Shown here piece after piece: positions 31,750 through 40,487 of a DNA stretch of 64,000 nt. This DNA comes from Methylorubrum thiocyanatum (GTDB lineage Bacteria; Pseudomonadota; Alphaproteobacteria; Rhizobiales; Beijerinckiaceae): contig JACJIB010000005.1 of assembly GCA_014138645.1 (NCBI GenBank), forward strand, positions 419,975 through 483,974, given 5' to 3'. The notes under the pieces are model-generated. The model was not told the origin of the DNA. It saw only the letters and a list, made by a program, of their open reading frames with translations, and made no database searches. Position 1 is the first letter of the stretch. The number at the start of each line of letters is the position of its first letter. A program made the position numbers and the translations under genes.

Positions 31750-32481
31750 ATGCGCCTCGACACCCTGTCGGCCCTCAATGCGGAGCGCGCGGCGCGCCGC
31801 GCCGCCCTGATCGTCACCGATCCCGGCGACGGCAGCCAGCGCCTCGTGCGCGCCGCCGCGATCGACGCGGATCCGCTCGGCCCTCTGCTGCGCGAGCGCC
31901 TGCGCAGCGGCCGCAGCGGGCTCGCCGAGGGTCCGGATGGGCGCCCGGTCTTCGTCGCCGTCCACGCACCGCCGGTGCGCTTCGTCGTGGTGGGGGCCGT
32001 GCATATCTCCCAGGCGCTGGTGCCGCTCGCGGGCCAACTCGGCCTCGACCTCGCGGTGATCGATCCCCGCACCGCCTTCGCCAGCCCCGAGCGCTTTCCC
32101 GGCGTGCGCCTGATCGCCGAATGGCCGGACAAGGCGCTGGAAGAGATCGGCCCACTCGACGCCTACACGGCATTGGCCGCACTGACCCACGATCCCAAGA
32201 TCGACGATCCCGCCCTCGTCGCGGCCCTGCGGGCGGATTGCGCCTATATCGGCGCGCTCGGCTCGCGAAAAACCCATGCGCGCCGCGTCGAGCGTCTCAC
32301 GGCGGCGGGGTTCGACGCGGCGGCGATCGGCCGGATCCACGCGCCGATCGGGCTCGACATCGGCGCGGTCTCGCCCGCCGAGATCGCGCTGTCGATCCTC
32401 GCGCAGCTCGTCGCGACCCTGCGCAAGGGCCGCATCGAGGATCGCATCAAGGCCCCCGACGCGGCGCGGGCGGGAGCCTGA
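31750..32481 (+). CDS. XdhC-family protein, Rossmann (C-terminal) type
   Basis: 243 residues. The first about 75 are a poorly conserved domain; then PVRFVVVGAVHISQALVPLA near residue 75 opens a Rossmann fold as in XdhC C-terminal domains, followed by AALTHDPKIDDPALVAALRA, CAYIGALGSRKTHARRVERL and IHAPIGLDIGAVSPAEIALS. These are the conserved XdhC/CoxF blocks. It probably works with the N-terminal-domain protein encoded 64 bases upstream in maturing a molybdenum hydroxylase. Confidence 0.88.
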   Translation: MRLDTLSALNAERAARRAALIVTDPGDGSQRLVRAAAIDADPLGPLLRERLRSGRSGLAEGPDGRPVFVAVHAPPVRFVVVGAVHISQALVPLAGQLGLDLAVIDPRTAFASPERFPGVRLIAEWPDKALEEIGPLDAYTALAALTHDPKIDDPALVAALRADCAYIGALGSRKTHARRVERLTAAGFDAAAIGRIHAPIGLDIGAVSPAEIALSILAQLVATLRKGRIEDRIKAPDAARAGA

Positions 32482-32485
32482 TCCG

Positions 32486-33482
<997 letters not shown>

Positions 33483-33496
<14 letters not shown>

Positions 33497-34076
33497 GCCG
33501 CGCATCGGCGCTGTGATCCTCGCCGCCGGCCTCGGGTCGCGCTTCGGGCAGGCGCCGAAGATGCTCGCATCCTATGCCGGCCGGCCGATGGTGCGCCGCG
33601 CCGCCGAGGCGGCCCTGGCCTCGCGCGCCGGACCCGTCGTCGCGGTCTTGGGCGCCCATGCCGAGGCCGTGCGCGCAGCGCTCGTCGGCCTCGACCTGAT
33701 CCTGGTGGGCAACCCGGACCCCGCTGCCGGCCTCTCCGGCTCGCTGCGCCTCGGCCTCGCGGCTTTGCCGCCGGGGACGGACGCCGCGGTGGTGCTGCTC
33801 GGCGACATGCCGCGGATCGGGCCGGCGCATGTCGATGCGCTGATCGCGGCCTATGCGGGTGCCGTGCCGCGCCCGTCCGCCGTGGTGCCGGTGAGCGGCG
33901 GGCGCCGCGGTAACCCGGTGCTGCTCGACCATATCCGCCTCACCGACGACCTCGCCCGGCTCAGCGGAGACCGCGGCGCCGGGCCGATCCTCAAGGGGCG
34001 CGACGACGTGCTGGAAATCCCTGCCGACGGGGCCGTCGCCTTCGACGTCGATACGCCCGAGACCTTGGAGGGTTGA
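33483..34076 (+). CDS. mocA: Molybdenum cofactor cytidylyltransferase (MobA/MocA-like)
   Basis: 197 residues from the GTG at 33483, overlapping the previous gene by 14 bases. A nucleotidyltransferase fold begins GAVILAAGLGSRFGQAPKML, the signature of MobA/MocA. GNPDPAAGLSGSLRLGLAAL and VVLLGDMPRIGPAHVDALIA hold the metal-binding Asp, and RRGNPVLLD follows. Gly-rich LAAGLGSRFG and the setting with XdhC-like genes favour CTP transfer (molybdopterin cytosine dinucleotide for Mo hydroxylases) over GTP. No hydroxylase gene is nearby in the window. Confidence 0.85.
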
Positions 34077-34089
34077 GGCTCGCGCCGCG

Positions 34090-34251
34090 TCAGTCGCGGC
34101 GTGCGTCCCGCTTCGCCTCCGCCCGGCAGCGGTCGGAGCAGTAGCGCACCTCCTCCCAGACCCGCTCCCACTTCTTGCGCCACGTGAAGGGGCGGCCGCA
34201 CTGGGCACAGGTCTTCTGAGGAAGGTCGCCCTTGCGGCGCATCGGCGGCAT
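34090..34251 (-). CDS. DUF2256 zinc-ribbon-like small protein
   Basis: 53 residues from the ATG at 34251; a second in-frame ATG is at 34242. The protein contains [20 protein letters not shown], then [16 protein letters not shown], so two Cys-x2/3-Cys pairs fit a small zinc ribbon, and the pattern is the DUF2256 family. Function unknown. It starts 5 bases after the formyltransferase-like stop, so the two are one operon. Confidence 0.9.
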   Translation of the reverse strand: MPPMRRKGDLPQKTCAQCGRPFTWRKKWERVWEEVRYCSDRCRAEAKRDARRD

Positions 34252-34255
34252 CGAA

Positions 34256-35122
34256 TCAGCGCCCGATCTGCCCGGCTTCGTTGAGCGGCACCGGACTCCA
34301 GCGGGTGAACTGCACGTAGCCGTCGCGGGCGGCGACGATCACGTGGCGGCGGTGGCGGTGGACCACCGTGCCGGGGGTGTGGCGGTGCGTCTCCTGCCAG
34401 CCGTCGGCGGCGGCGACGAAGACGCGGGCGCTGCCGAGCCGGGCGATGGTCTCGATCGTCCCGAAGGCGCGCACGTGCCGCAGCAGCACGGCCACGTCCT
34501 GGCGGAAGTCGAGGGTGCGGTCGGCATCGTTCACCCGCGGCCAGTAGGAGCCGTCGCCCTGCGGCTCGGCGCGGCGCCAGCGCTCCGGCAGCTCCCGCGC
34601 GATCGGCCCGAGGGCGAGGCGACGGCTGGCCATCTGGCACTTGGCGAGCAGCGTCTCGTGGGTCTCGTGGCTGCCGAGGGGGAAGATCTCCTGGGCGAGG
34701 ATGTCGCCGGTATCGAAGCCCTGCTCGGCGAGCACGTGGGCAGTCACGCCCCAGCTCTCGTAGCGGTCGAGGATCGCCTTGAAGAGCGGGTAGGGGCCCC
34801 GTCCCGTCGGCAGCGGCGAAGGGTGGAAATTCAGCGCGTAGCGTATCCGTCCGTGCCAGCCCCGCACGAGCCAGGGGTAGCCCGCCACGACGAGGGCGAT
34901 GTCGCGGCCGTACTCGCTTGCCAGCCGCTCGATGTCGTCGGGCAGGAGCCGCGAGAGCTGGATCGGGATGCGGTGGCGCCGGGCCTGCGCCACCACGACG
35001 TCGTTGTGGTCGTAGAGGCCGTCGCAGGGCCGGGTGAACAGCTTCACCGGCGTCCAGCCCGCCTCGATCAGGCCGTCGAACACGCCGCCGAGGAAGTCGA
35101 TGCCGGCGAAGGCGAATTTCAT
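34256..35122 (-). CDS. Formyltransferase-family protein (Fmt-like N-terminal and C-terminal domains)
   Basis: 288 residues. It has the formyl-transferase fold: [20 protein letters not shown] at the start, [20 protein letters not shown] near residue 96 (the catalytic Asn-x-His part as in Fmt/PurN/ArnA), and [19 protein letters not shown] near 131, where the conserved catalytic Asp sits in a DTGD motif. A C-terminal domain as in Fmt follows ([20 protein letters not shown]). It is shorter than true methionyl-tRNA formyltransferase and lies away from def, so it probably acts on another substrate, perhaps an amino-sugar or small molecule. The pairing with DUF2256 is the only context. Confidence 0.8.
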   Translation of the reverse strand: MKFAFAGIDFLGGVFDGLIEAGWTPVKLFTRPCDGLYDHNDVVVAQARRHRIPIQLSRLLPDDIERLASEYGRDIALVVAGYPWLVRGWHGRIRYALNFHPSPLPTGRGPYPLFKAILDRYESWGVTAHVLAEQGFDTGDILAQEIFPLGSHETHETLLAKCQMASRRLALGPIARELPERWRRAEPQGDGSYWPRVNDADRTLDFRQDVAVLLRHVRAFGTIETIARLGSARVFVAAADGWQETHRHTPGTVVHRHRRHVIVAARDGYVQFTRWSPVPLNEAGQIGR

Positions 35123-35276
35123 CGATGGCGCGTCCCGTTGCTGGCCGCGCGCCCTGCGACCTTCGGCGCGGGGCGGGGGCGGCGGCGGCCGGCTCCACGC
35201 CGCTCCGCTCCGCCTTAGCTAGTGGATTTCGGGCAGAGGCGAAATCTGCCGTCCAGAACCACGCGGCGGGGGCTTC

Positions 35277-36023
35277 ATGGAACGGGTCGTGATCTACGGG
35301 GGAACCGGCGGCATCGGCCTCGCGACGGCGCGGGCCCTGCGCGCGCGGGGCGCGGCCCTCCACCTCGTCGGCCGCGATTCGGAGCGCCTGGAGAGAGCCG
35401 CCGCCGAACTCGGCGAGACCGGTTTCACTGCGGGCGACGTCACCGACCCGGCTTTGTTTCCGCGCGTGGCGGACGAGGTCGGGGACCGCCTCGGCGGCCT
35501 CGTCTACGCCGTCGGCACGATCCAGCTCGCGCCGGTGGCCAAGCTCGACCCGGCGCGGATCGAGGCGGATTTCCGCATCAACGCGCTCGGCGCCTTCCTC
35601 GCGGTTCAGGCGGCGGTCCCCGCGCTCAAGGCCAGTGTGGCGGCCGGGGCGGGCGAGGGGAGTGCCGGCGTGGTGCTGTTCTCCACGGTCGCGGCCGCGC
35701 AGGGCTTCTCGCACCACGCCTCGGTCGCCATGGCCAAGGGAGCGGTCGAAGGGCTCGCCCTCTCGCTCGCTGCCGAACTCGCGCCCGCCATTCGGGTGAA
35801 CGTGGTCGCCCCCTCGCTCACCCGCACGCCGCTCGCCGAGTCCATCACCCGCAACGCGACGCTCGCCTCGGGCATCGCCTCCATGCACGCGCTCCAGCGC
35901 CTCGGCGAGCCCGAGGACGTCGCCGCACTCGCCGCCTTCCTCGTGAGCCCGGAGGCGGGCTACGTCACGGGGCAGGTGATCGGCGTCGATGGCGGGCGCT
36001 CCTCGCTGCGCACCAAGGGGTAG
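35277..36023 (+). CDS. Short-chain dehydrogenase/reductase family protein lacking the catalytic Tyr
   Basis: 248 residues with a Rossmann fold: VIYGGTGGIGLATARALRAR (TGxxxGIG motif) at residue 5, and AVGTIQLAPVAKLDPARIEA in place of NNAG. The SDR active site normally has Ser, Tyr-x3-Lys. Here Ser136 and Lys154 are present but the Tyr position is Val150 (SVAMAKGAVEGL). The tail AGYVTGQVIGVDGGRSSL is the usual SDR end. This belongs to an atypical SDR subgroup with HASVAMAKGAVEGL-like sequences; whether it is an active enzyme is unclear. Confidence 0.88.
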   Translation: MERVVIYGGTGGIGLATARALRARGAALHLVGRDSERLERAAAELGETGFTAGDVTDPALFPRVADEVGDRLGGLVYAVGTIQLAPVAKLDPARIEADFRINALGAFLAVQAAVPALKASVAAGAGEGSAGVVLFSTVAAAQGFSHHASVAMAKGAVEGLALSLAAELAPAIRVNVVAPSLTRTPLAESITRNATLASGIASMHALQRLGEPEDVAALAAFLVSPEAGYVTGQVIGVDGGRSSLRTKG

Positions 36024-36029
36024 GGGGCG

Positions 36030-36740
36030 TCACAGCGCGCTCCAGATCGCGAGGGCGACGTAGGGGCTCCACTGGTTGAGCGGCGTCTCGATCTGGCATC
36101 CGGCGGAGAGACGGAAGCGGTAGCCGCCCATGGCGTAGTCGGTGGCATGGAGCCCGAGGCTCCATTTCCGGTAATCGGTCCGGTCGCCGTAGACGGCGGC
36201 TTCCGGGCCGAGATAGGCGCCGAACAGGGCGGTGCCCCAGGAGAGCCGGGCATAGGCGTCGCCGCGGGCGGAGCCCAGGATCGCCGTCGCGGTCGCCAGC
36301 GTGCCCTCGCTCGGCCGCGCCCAGACCTCGCCGTGCAGCCGCAGGCCAGCCCGCAGGGGCAGCGCCTGCACACCTCCGGGTCCCGACAGCGCTTCCCAGG
36401 ATGCCTCGGGTCCGGCGAAGACCGTCACTGCTCCCCATTCCCGGATGAACTGATAGCCGCCGAGGGCCGCGCCGAGGGCGGTGAGGCGCATCAGGACCGG
36501 TCCGCGGCCTCCGCCTTCCAGCCGCACGCCGCTGCCACCCGTCACCAGGGCGACGGGACCGTCGCGGTCGAACCGGTCGAAGACGAGCTTCGTCCCGCTC
36601 GCGGAGAAGGTCGAGGCGCTGGCCTCCATGCTGCCGAACAGGACCGCCCGCACCGCCCCGTCATTCCCCCGGGCCGGATCGCAGACGAGGCCCGCGGCGA
36701 AGGCGGCGCATGCGAGCGAGCGGGTGGCACGGTTCGACAT
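36030..36740 (-). CDS. bcsS: BcsS-type cellulose biosynthesis (outer-membrane beta-barrel-like) protein
   Basis: 236 residues with an N-terminal signal peptide (SLACAAFAAGLVCDPARG). After it come repeated amphipathic strands with alternating hydrophobic residues and many aromatic/glycine turns (YQFIREWGAVTVFAGPEASW; RLHGEVWARPSEGTLATATA; YRFRLSAGCQIETPLNQWSP). The block pattern fits the BcsS family, found near cellulose genes in alphaproteobacteria. No bcsA/bcsB is in the window, so a role in cellulose export is only inferred. Convergent with the SDR gene, 6 bases apart. Confidence 0.7.
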   Translation of the reverse strand: MSNRATRSLACAAFAAGLVCDPARGNDGAVRAVLFGSMEASASTFSASGTKLVFDRFDRDGPVALVTGGSGVRLEGGGRGPVLMRLTALGAALGGYQFIREWGAVTVFAGPEASWEALSGPGGVQALPLRAGLRLHGEVWARPSEGTLATATAILGSARGDAYARLSWGTALFGAYLGPEAAVYGDRTDYRKWSLGLHATDYAMGGYRFRLSAGCQIETPLNQWSPYVALAIWSAL

Positions 36741-36991
36741 TGGAGGTCGCGCGGGATTCGATGCAATGACCTATGGTTGTCACAGCCGAGGGACGGCTTT
36801 AAGGGAAAATTTACCCGCCACAACAAGTTAATCGATAGAATTTACCTCATGAATATTTGTTGATCGATGCGGCAACCTCAGCGTCGATTGCCGCCGTGCG
36901 GCGCGGCACGCGGGGAGGGGCGGGGCCGCTTGGCGGACGGCCCGGGTTGGGCTAGAGCCGCGCTCACCGAACAATCAACGGCCGAGCCGGT

Positions 36992-37624
36992 TTGTCCTCC
37001 GCTGCACGCACTTCCGACGTTCTCACCTTGCTCGCGAGCCAGGAGAGCGAGCGGCTGACTGTCGGCGATATCGTCGCCGTGCTGCGGGACCGCGCCTTCG
37101 CGCTGCTCGTGGTTCTGCTCGGCCTGCCCAACTGCCTGCCGATGCCGCCGCCGATCCCGCTGGTCTGCGGGTTGGTGCTGCTCGTCATCGCAATTCAGAT
37201 CGTCGCCGGGATGTCGTCCCCATGGCTGCCGCGGCGGCTGCTCGACCAGTCGATCGCACGCGCGACGGTGGAGAAGGCGGTCAAGCGCGCGGTGCCGCTG
37301 CTGCAACGGCTGGAGCGCTGGTCGCGCCCGCGCCTGAGCGTGTTCGACGGCGCCCTCGGCATGCGCGGCATGGGGGTGCTGATCCTGGCGCTGGCCCTGG
37401 CGCTCATCGTGGCGCCGCCCTTCTTCGGCCAGATCCCGCTCGGGCTCGCCGTCTCGCTGATCGGCCTCGGGCTGGTGGAGCGCGACGGCTTCGTGGTGCT
37501 GATCGGCCTCGTCATCGGCGGCGTCGGCGTCGGGATCTCGATCGGCTTCGTCTACACCCTGTTCGCCAGCATCATGGGCGCCTTCGCCTGGCTCTCGCAG
37601 GCGATCCCCGGGCTCGGGCTGTAG
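36992..37624 (+). CDS. exoD: ExoD-family exopolysaccharide synthesis protein
   Basis: 210 residues from a TTG at 36992; no ATG/GTG lies nearby in frame before the conserved start. The N-terminal part LTVGDIVAVLRDRAFALLVV and the LPNCLPMPPPIPLVCGLVLL segment near residue 45 are ExoD signatures, and four hydrophobic spans follow. ExoD is needed for normal exopolysaccharide and nodule invasion in Sinorhizobium, mechanism unknown. An AT-rich patch at 36770-36870 (repeat GTTAATCGAT / GTTGATCGAT) may hold the promoter. Confidence 0.9.
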   Translation: MSSAARTSDVLTLLASQESERLTVGDIVAVLRDRAFALLVVLLGLPNCLPMPPPIPLVCGLVLLVIAIQIVAGMSSPWLPRRLLDQSIARATVEKAVKRAVPLLQRLERWSRPRLSVFDGALGMRGMGVLILALALALIVAPPFFGQIPLGLAVSLIGLGLVERDGFVVLIGLVIGGVGVGISIGFVYTLFASIMGAFAWLSQAIPGLGL

Positions 37625-37789
37625 CGCTTCCTCCAGACAGGCCGCCGGCCCTTTTCTCCTGAACCCGTGCCGTCTTAAGCCAGCCCCGTGCAGCGATCGT
37701 CCGTCGTCGGGGGCTGATCGATCGGTGTCGCGATGCGCGGCCCGCACCGCCTTCGATGAAGGGCGCCGCGCCTCGCGACGAAAGAGGGC

Positions 37790-38677
37790 CTACGCCTCCA
37801 GATGGCGCCGCCGCACGAGGCGGTGGATCAGGCCGCCGCGGGGGCCGATCAGCATCGAGACGAGATAGAGCGCGCCCGCCGACAGCACGATCGCCGGCCC
37901 GGTCGGGAGCCGGATGCCGGCGTGGTAGGACACCAGCAGCCCGGCCACGCTGGAGAGCATCGAGACCAGCATCGCCACCGGAATCAGGCCCGACAGGTCG
38001 GCGGCCCAGAAGCGGGCGGTGATCGCCGGCAGCAGCATCAGGCCGACGGCGAGGAGGGTGCCCAGCGCCTGGAAGCCGCCGACGAGGTTGACCACGACGA
38101 GGGCGAGGAAGGCCGAGTGGACCGGGCCGCCGGCGCGGCTGACCGTGCGCAGGAACAGCGGATCGACGCATTCGATCACCAGCGGACGGTAGAGCAGGGC
38201 CAGCGCGACCAGCGTCAGGCTGCTGATGCCGCCGAGCAGCGTCAGCGCGTCGTCGTCGAGCGCCAGCACGGTGCCGAACAGGATGTGCAGCAGATCGACC
38301 TGCGAGCCGCGCAGCGACACGAGGAAGACGCCGCCCGCCAGCGAGATCAGGTAGAAGGCGGCGAGACTCGCATCCTCCTTCAGCACCGTCGAGCGGGTGA
38401 CGAGCCCGGCGGCCAACGCCACCGCGAGCCCGGCGACGAGCCCGCCGAACGTCATCGCCGGCAGCGACAGCCCGGCGACGAGAAAGCCCGCCGCGGCGCC
38501 GGGCAGGATCGCGTGGCTCATCGCCTCGCTCATCAGGCTCATCCGGCGCAGCATCAGGAAGACGCCGAGCGGGGGCGCCGACAGCGACAGCGCAAGGCAG
38601 CCGGCCAGCGCCCGGCGCATGAAACCGAATTCGACGAAGGGGCCGACCAGAAGGTCAGCGAGGGCGGCGAGCGTCAC
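37790..38677 (-). CDS. znuB: Zinc/manganese-type ABC transporter permease
   Basis: 295 residues and about eight membrane helices of the ABC-3 family. Motifs such as FMLRRMSLMSEAMSHAILPG (residue 40) and GTLLAVGLMLLPAITARFWA near residue 206 are characteristic of ZnuB/MntB permeases. It overlaps the ATPase stop by four bases (ATGA). With the Fur-family gene diverging upstream, zinc is the likely substrate. No periplasmic binding protein gene is present at this locus. Confidence 0.92.
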   Translation of the reverse strand: MTLAALADLLVGPFVEFGFMRRALAGCLALSLSAPPLGVFLMLRRMSLMSEAMSHAILPGAAAGFLVAGLSLPAMTFGGLVAGLAVALAAGLVTRSTVLKEDASLAAFYLISLAGGVFLVSLRGSQVDLLHILFGTVLALDDDALTLLGGISSLTLVALALLYRPLVIECVDPLFLRTVSRAGGPVHSAFLALVVVNLVGGFQALGTLLAVGLMLLPAITARFWAADLSGLIPVAMLVSMLSSVAGLLVSYHAGIRLPTGPAIVLSAGALYLVSMLIGPRGGLIHRLVRRRHLEA

Positions 38678-39576
38678 GAGACGGCCCCGTGCGGCGCGCG
38701 GGCATGGCCGTGCGCATGGTGATGATCAGGATGGGCGTGATCGTGCCCGTGCTCATGATCGTGCGTCTCGATGGAACGATCCCCGTCCGCCGGGGGCGCA
38801 GCGTGATGCGTTTCATGGCGGCAGATCGCGGCGGCCTCGTCCCAGGCCTCCGACAGGCGCAGCGCCCGCGCCAGCACCGGAGGCGTCAGCACCTCGCGGG
38901 TCGGCCCCCAGGCGATGGGGCGGCGGGCGAGGACAAGGGTCGAGGGGAAATGCGCGCGCACCTGGGAGAGGTCGTGCAGGGCCGCGACCACCGTGCGGCC
39001 CTCGCCGTGCCAGCCGCGGATCAGCGCGAGCAGGTCGCCGGTGGTGCGCTCGTCGATGCCGGTGAAGGGCTCGTCGAGCAGGATGATCCGCGCGTCCTGC
39101 AGGATCAGCCGGGCGAACAGCGCCCGCTGGAACTGTCCGCCCGACAGCGTGCCGATGGGCCGGTCCTCGAAGCCGTTGAGTCCGACCGCCGTGAGCGCCT
39201 CGATCAGGCGGGCGCGCTGGCGGGTGAGGCTGCGCCATGCGCCCAGCGGACGCCACAGGCCCATCGCCGCGAGGTCGAGGACGCTCAGGGGAAAGCTGCG
39301 GTCGATCTCGGCCGCCTGCGGCAGGTAGGCGATGGCGCCCGAGCGCGGCCCGGACTCGACCATTCCGTCGAGGGGGGCGATTTCGCCGACGATGCCCTTC
39401 AGGAGAGTCGATTTGCCCGCACCGTTCGGCCCGACCACGGCGAGCAGGTCGCCGGGCGCGATAATTCCGTCGAGATGATGGACCGCCGGATGCCGGTCAT
39501 AGCCGAGCGTCAGGCCGCGGAACCGGATCGCGCCCGGGCGCGCCGCCTCACCCTCAGCGCTCACGCTTCCGTTCAC
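38674..39576 (-). CDS. znuC: Zinc-type ABC transporter ATPase with His-rich tail
   Basis: 300 residues from the GTG at 39576, whose GTGA overlaps the stop of the small upstream gene; a GTG at 39588 gives four more residues. Walker [15 protein letters not shown] is near residue 49, signature LSGGQFQRALFARL near residue 145, Walker B IILLDEPFTGID near residue 165, and the switch His in AALHDLSQVR. The last about 45 residues form a His/Asp tail (ETHDHEHGHDHAHPDHHHAH) able to bind zinc. Operon with znuB. Confidence 0.92.
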   Translation of the reverse strand: MNGSVSAEGEAARPGAIRFRGLTLGYDRHPAVHHLDGIIAPGDLLAVVGPNGAGKSTLLKGIVGEIAPLDGMVESGPRSGAIAYLPQAAEIDRSFPLSVLDLAAMGLWRPLGAWRSLTRQRARLIEALTAVGLNGFEDRPIGTLSGGQFQRALFARLILQDARIILLDEPFTGIDERTTGDLLALIRGWHGEGRTVVAALHDLSQVRAHFPSTLVLARRPIAWGPTREVLTPPVLARALRLSEAWDEAAAICRHETHHAAPPADGDRSIETHDHEHGHDHAHPDHHHAHGHARAPHGAVS

Positions 39577-39704
39577 GACTTGGCCCACAGGATCACCACC
39601 CAGAGCAGGCTCGACAGGACGAGGGCGGCCGCGAAGCGGAGGCCGGCTCCGCTGCGGAACAGCGAGCGGCGCGGGAAGCGGACGGTCCCGCCGGCACGGG
39701 TCAT
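39573..39704 (-). CDS. 43-residue single-span membrane peptide upstream of znuC
   Basis: 43 codons from the ATG at 39704 to a stop at 39573. It is basic at the N-terminus (MTRAGGTVRFPRRSLFRSG), then hydrophobic (LRFAAALVLSSLLWVVILWA) and ends KS. It fits an inner-membrane peptide with one span. Its stop overlaps the znuC GTG (GTGA), implying coupled translation. I do not recognise a family. A chance frame remains possible but the coupling and the hydrophobic pattern favour a gene. Confidence 0.5.
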   Translation of the reverse strand: MTRAGGTVRFPRRSLFRSGAGLRFAAALVLSSLLWVVILWAKS

Positions 39705-39819
39705 GGGATCTCCGAGGATGGACCGGCGCGGGCGGTGTCGCGGAGGCCGGGGGATGCGTGACCCGCGCCGTTGGCCGCCTCGTTGCCCGATTGCGGCCGG
39801 ACGCCTATCTTGGTGGGGC

Positions 39820-39834
39820 TGATACACTGTAACA
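39820..39834. promoter_or_regulatory. Candidate Zur operator in the znu/zur divergent region
   Basis: TGATAC (39820-39825), ACT, GTAACA (39829-39834) form an imperfect inverted repeat (5 of 6 pairs). It is the only AT-richer palindrome between the zinc-transport genes and the Fur-family gene and could be a zinc-responsive operator for both directions. A bona fide Zur box would need comparison with other methylobacterial sites. Confidence 0.4.
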
Positions 39835-39911
39835 TGGACCGAGTTCAATCGGCCCGTGCCCAGCGTCGATACCAAGCGGCTGTCACAGGTGCCGAGACCG
39901 GGGAGGTCGGG

Positions 39912-40466
39912 ATGCGCGGTCACGCGCAGCGAGAGCAGGGCCAGGAAGACGGGCACGGGCAAGAGCACGGGCATGACCATCACGGTCATGACGCATGCGG
40001 CGGGCATGGTGCGGGAGATGTGGTCGAGCGGGCCGAGCGCCTGTGCCAGACGCGGGGCCTGCAGTTCACGCGGCTGCGGCGGGACGTGCTCGCGGCGGTG
40101 GCGGCGGAGCACAAGCCGCTGGGCGCCTACGACATCGCCGAACGGATGAGCGCGCCGGGGCGCCGGGTCGCGGCCGTATCGGTCTACCGGGCGCTCGACT
40201 TCCTGACCGAGCAGGGCTTCGTCCACCGCATCTCCAGCCGCAACGCCTTCGTCTCCTGCGGGCACGATCACGGCGAGGGGGCGGGCCTCGTCTTCCTGAT
40301 CTGCCGCACCTGCGGCGGCATCGACGAGATGACGGCGCCGGCCGTCGAGAGCGCCCTCGACCAGACGCTGGCCGGGGCCGGCTTCACCCCGACGAGCCGG
40401 ATCCTGGAGGTTGAGGGCGAGTGCGGCGCCTGCCGCGGCCGCGGGGATGCAGGCGAGAACGCGTAG
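39912..40466 (+). CDS. zur: Fur-family zinc uptake regulator with His-rich N-terminus
   Basis: 184 residues from the ATG at 39912; an ATG at 39834 would overlap the candidate operator. The winged helix has TRGLQFTRLRRDVLAAVAAE and AAVSVYRALDFLTEQGFVHR, and the metal-binding core SSRNAFVSCGHDHGEGAGLV then FLICRTCGGIDEM (Cys-x2-Cys) and the C-terminal GECGACRG pair. These patterns and the divergent zinc transporter point to Zur. The N-terminal 35 residues are rich in His/Asp/Gly (DGHGQEHGHDHHGHD), unusual for Zur, and may add a zinc site. Confidence 0.9.
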   Translation: MRGHAQREQGQEDGHGQEHGHDHHGHDACGGHGAGDVVERAERLCQTRGLQFTRLRRDVLAAVAAEHKPLGAYDIAERMSAPGRRVAAVSVYRALDFLTEQGFVHRISSRNAFVSCGHDHGEGAGLVFLICRTCGGIDEMTAPAVESALDQTLAGAGFTPTSRILEVEGECGACRGRGDAGENA

Positions 40467-40487
40467 CCTCCGAGCCCCCGCCGGCGC

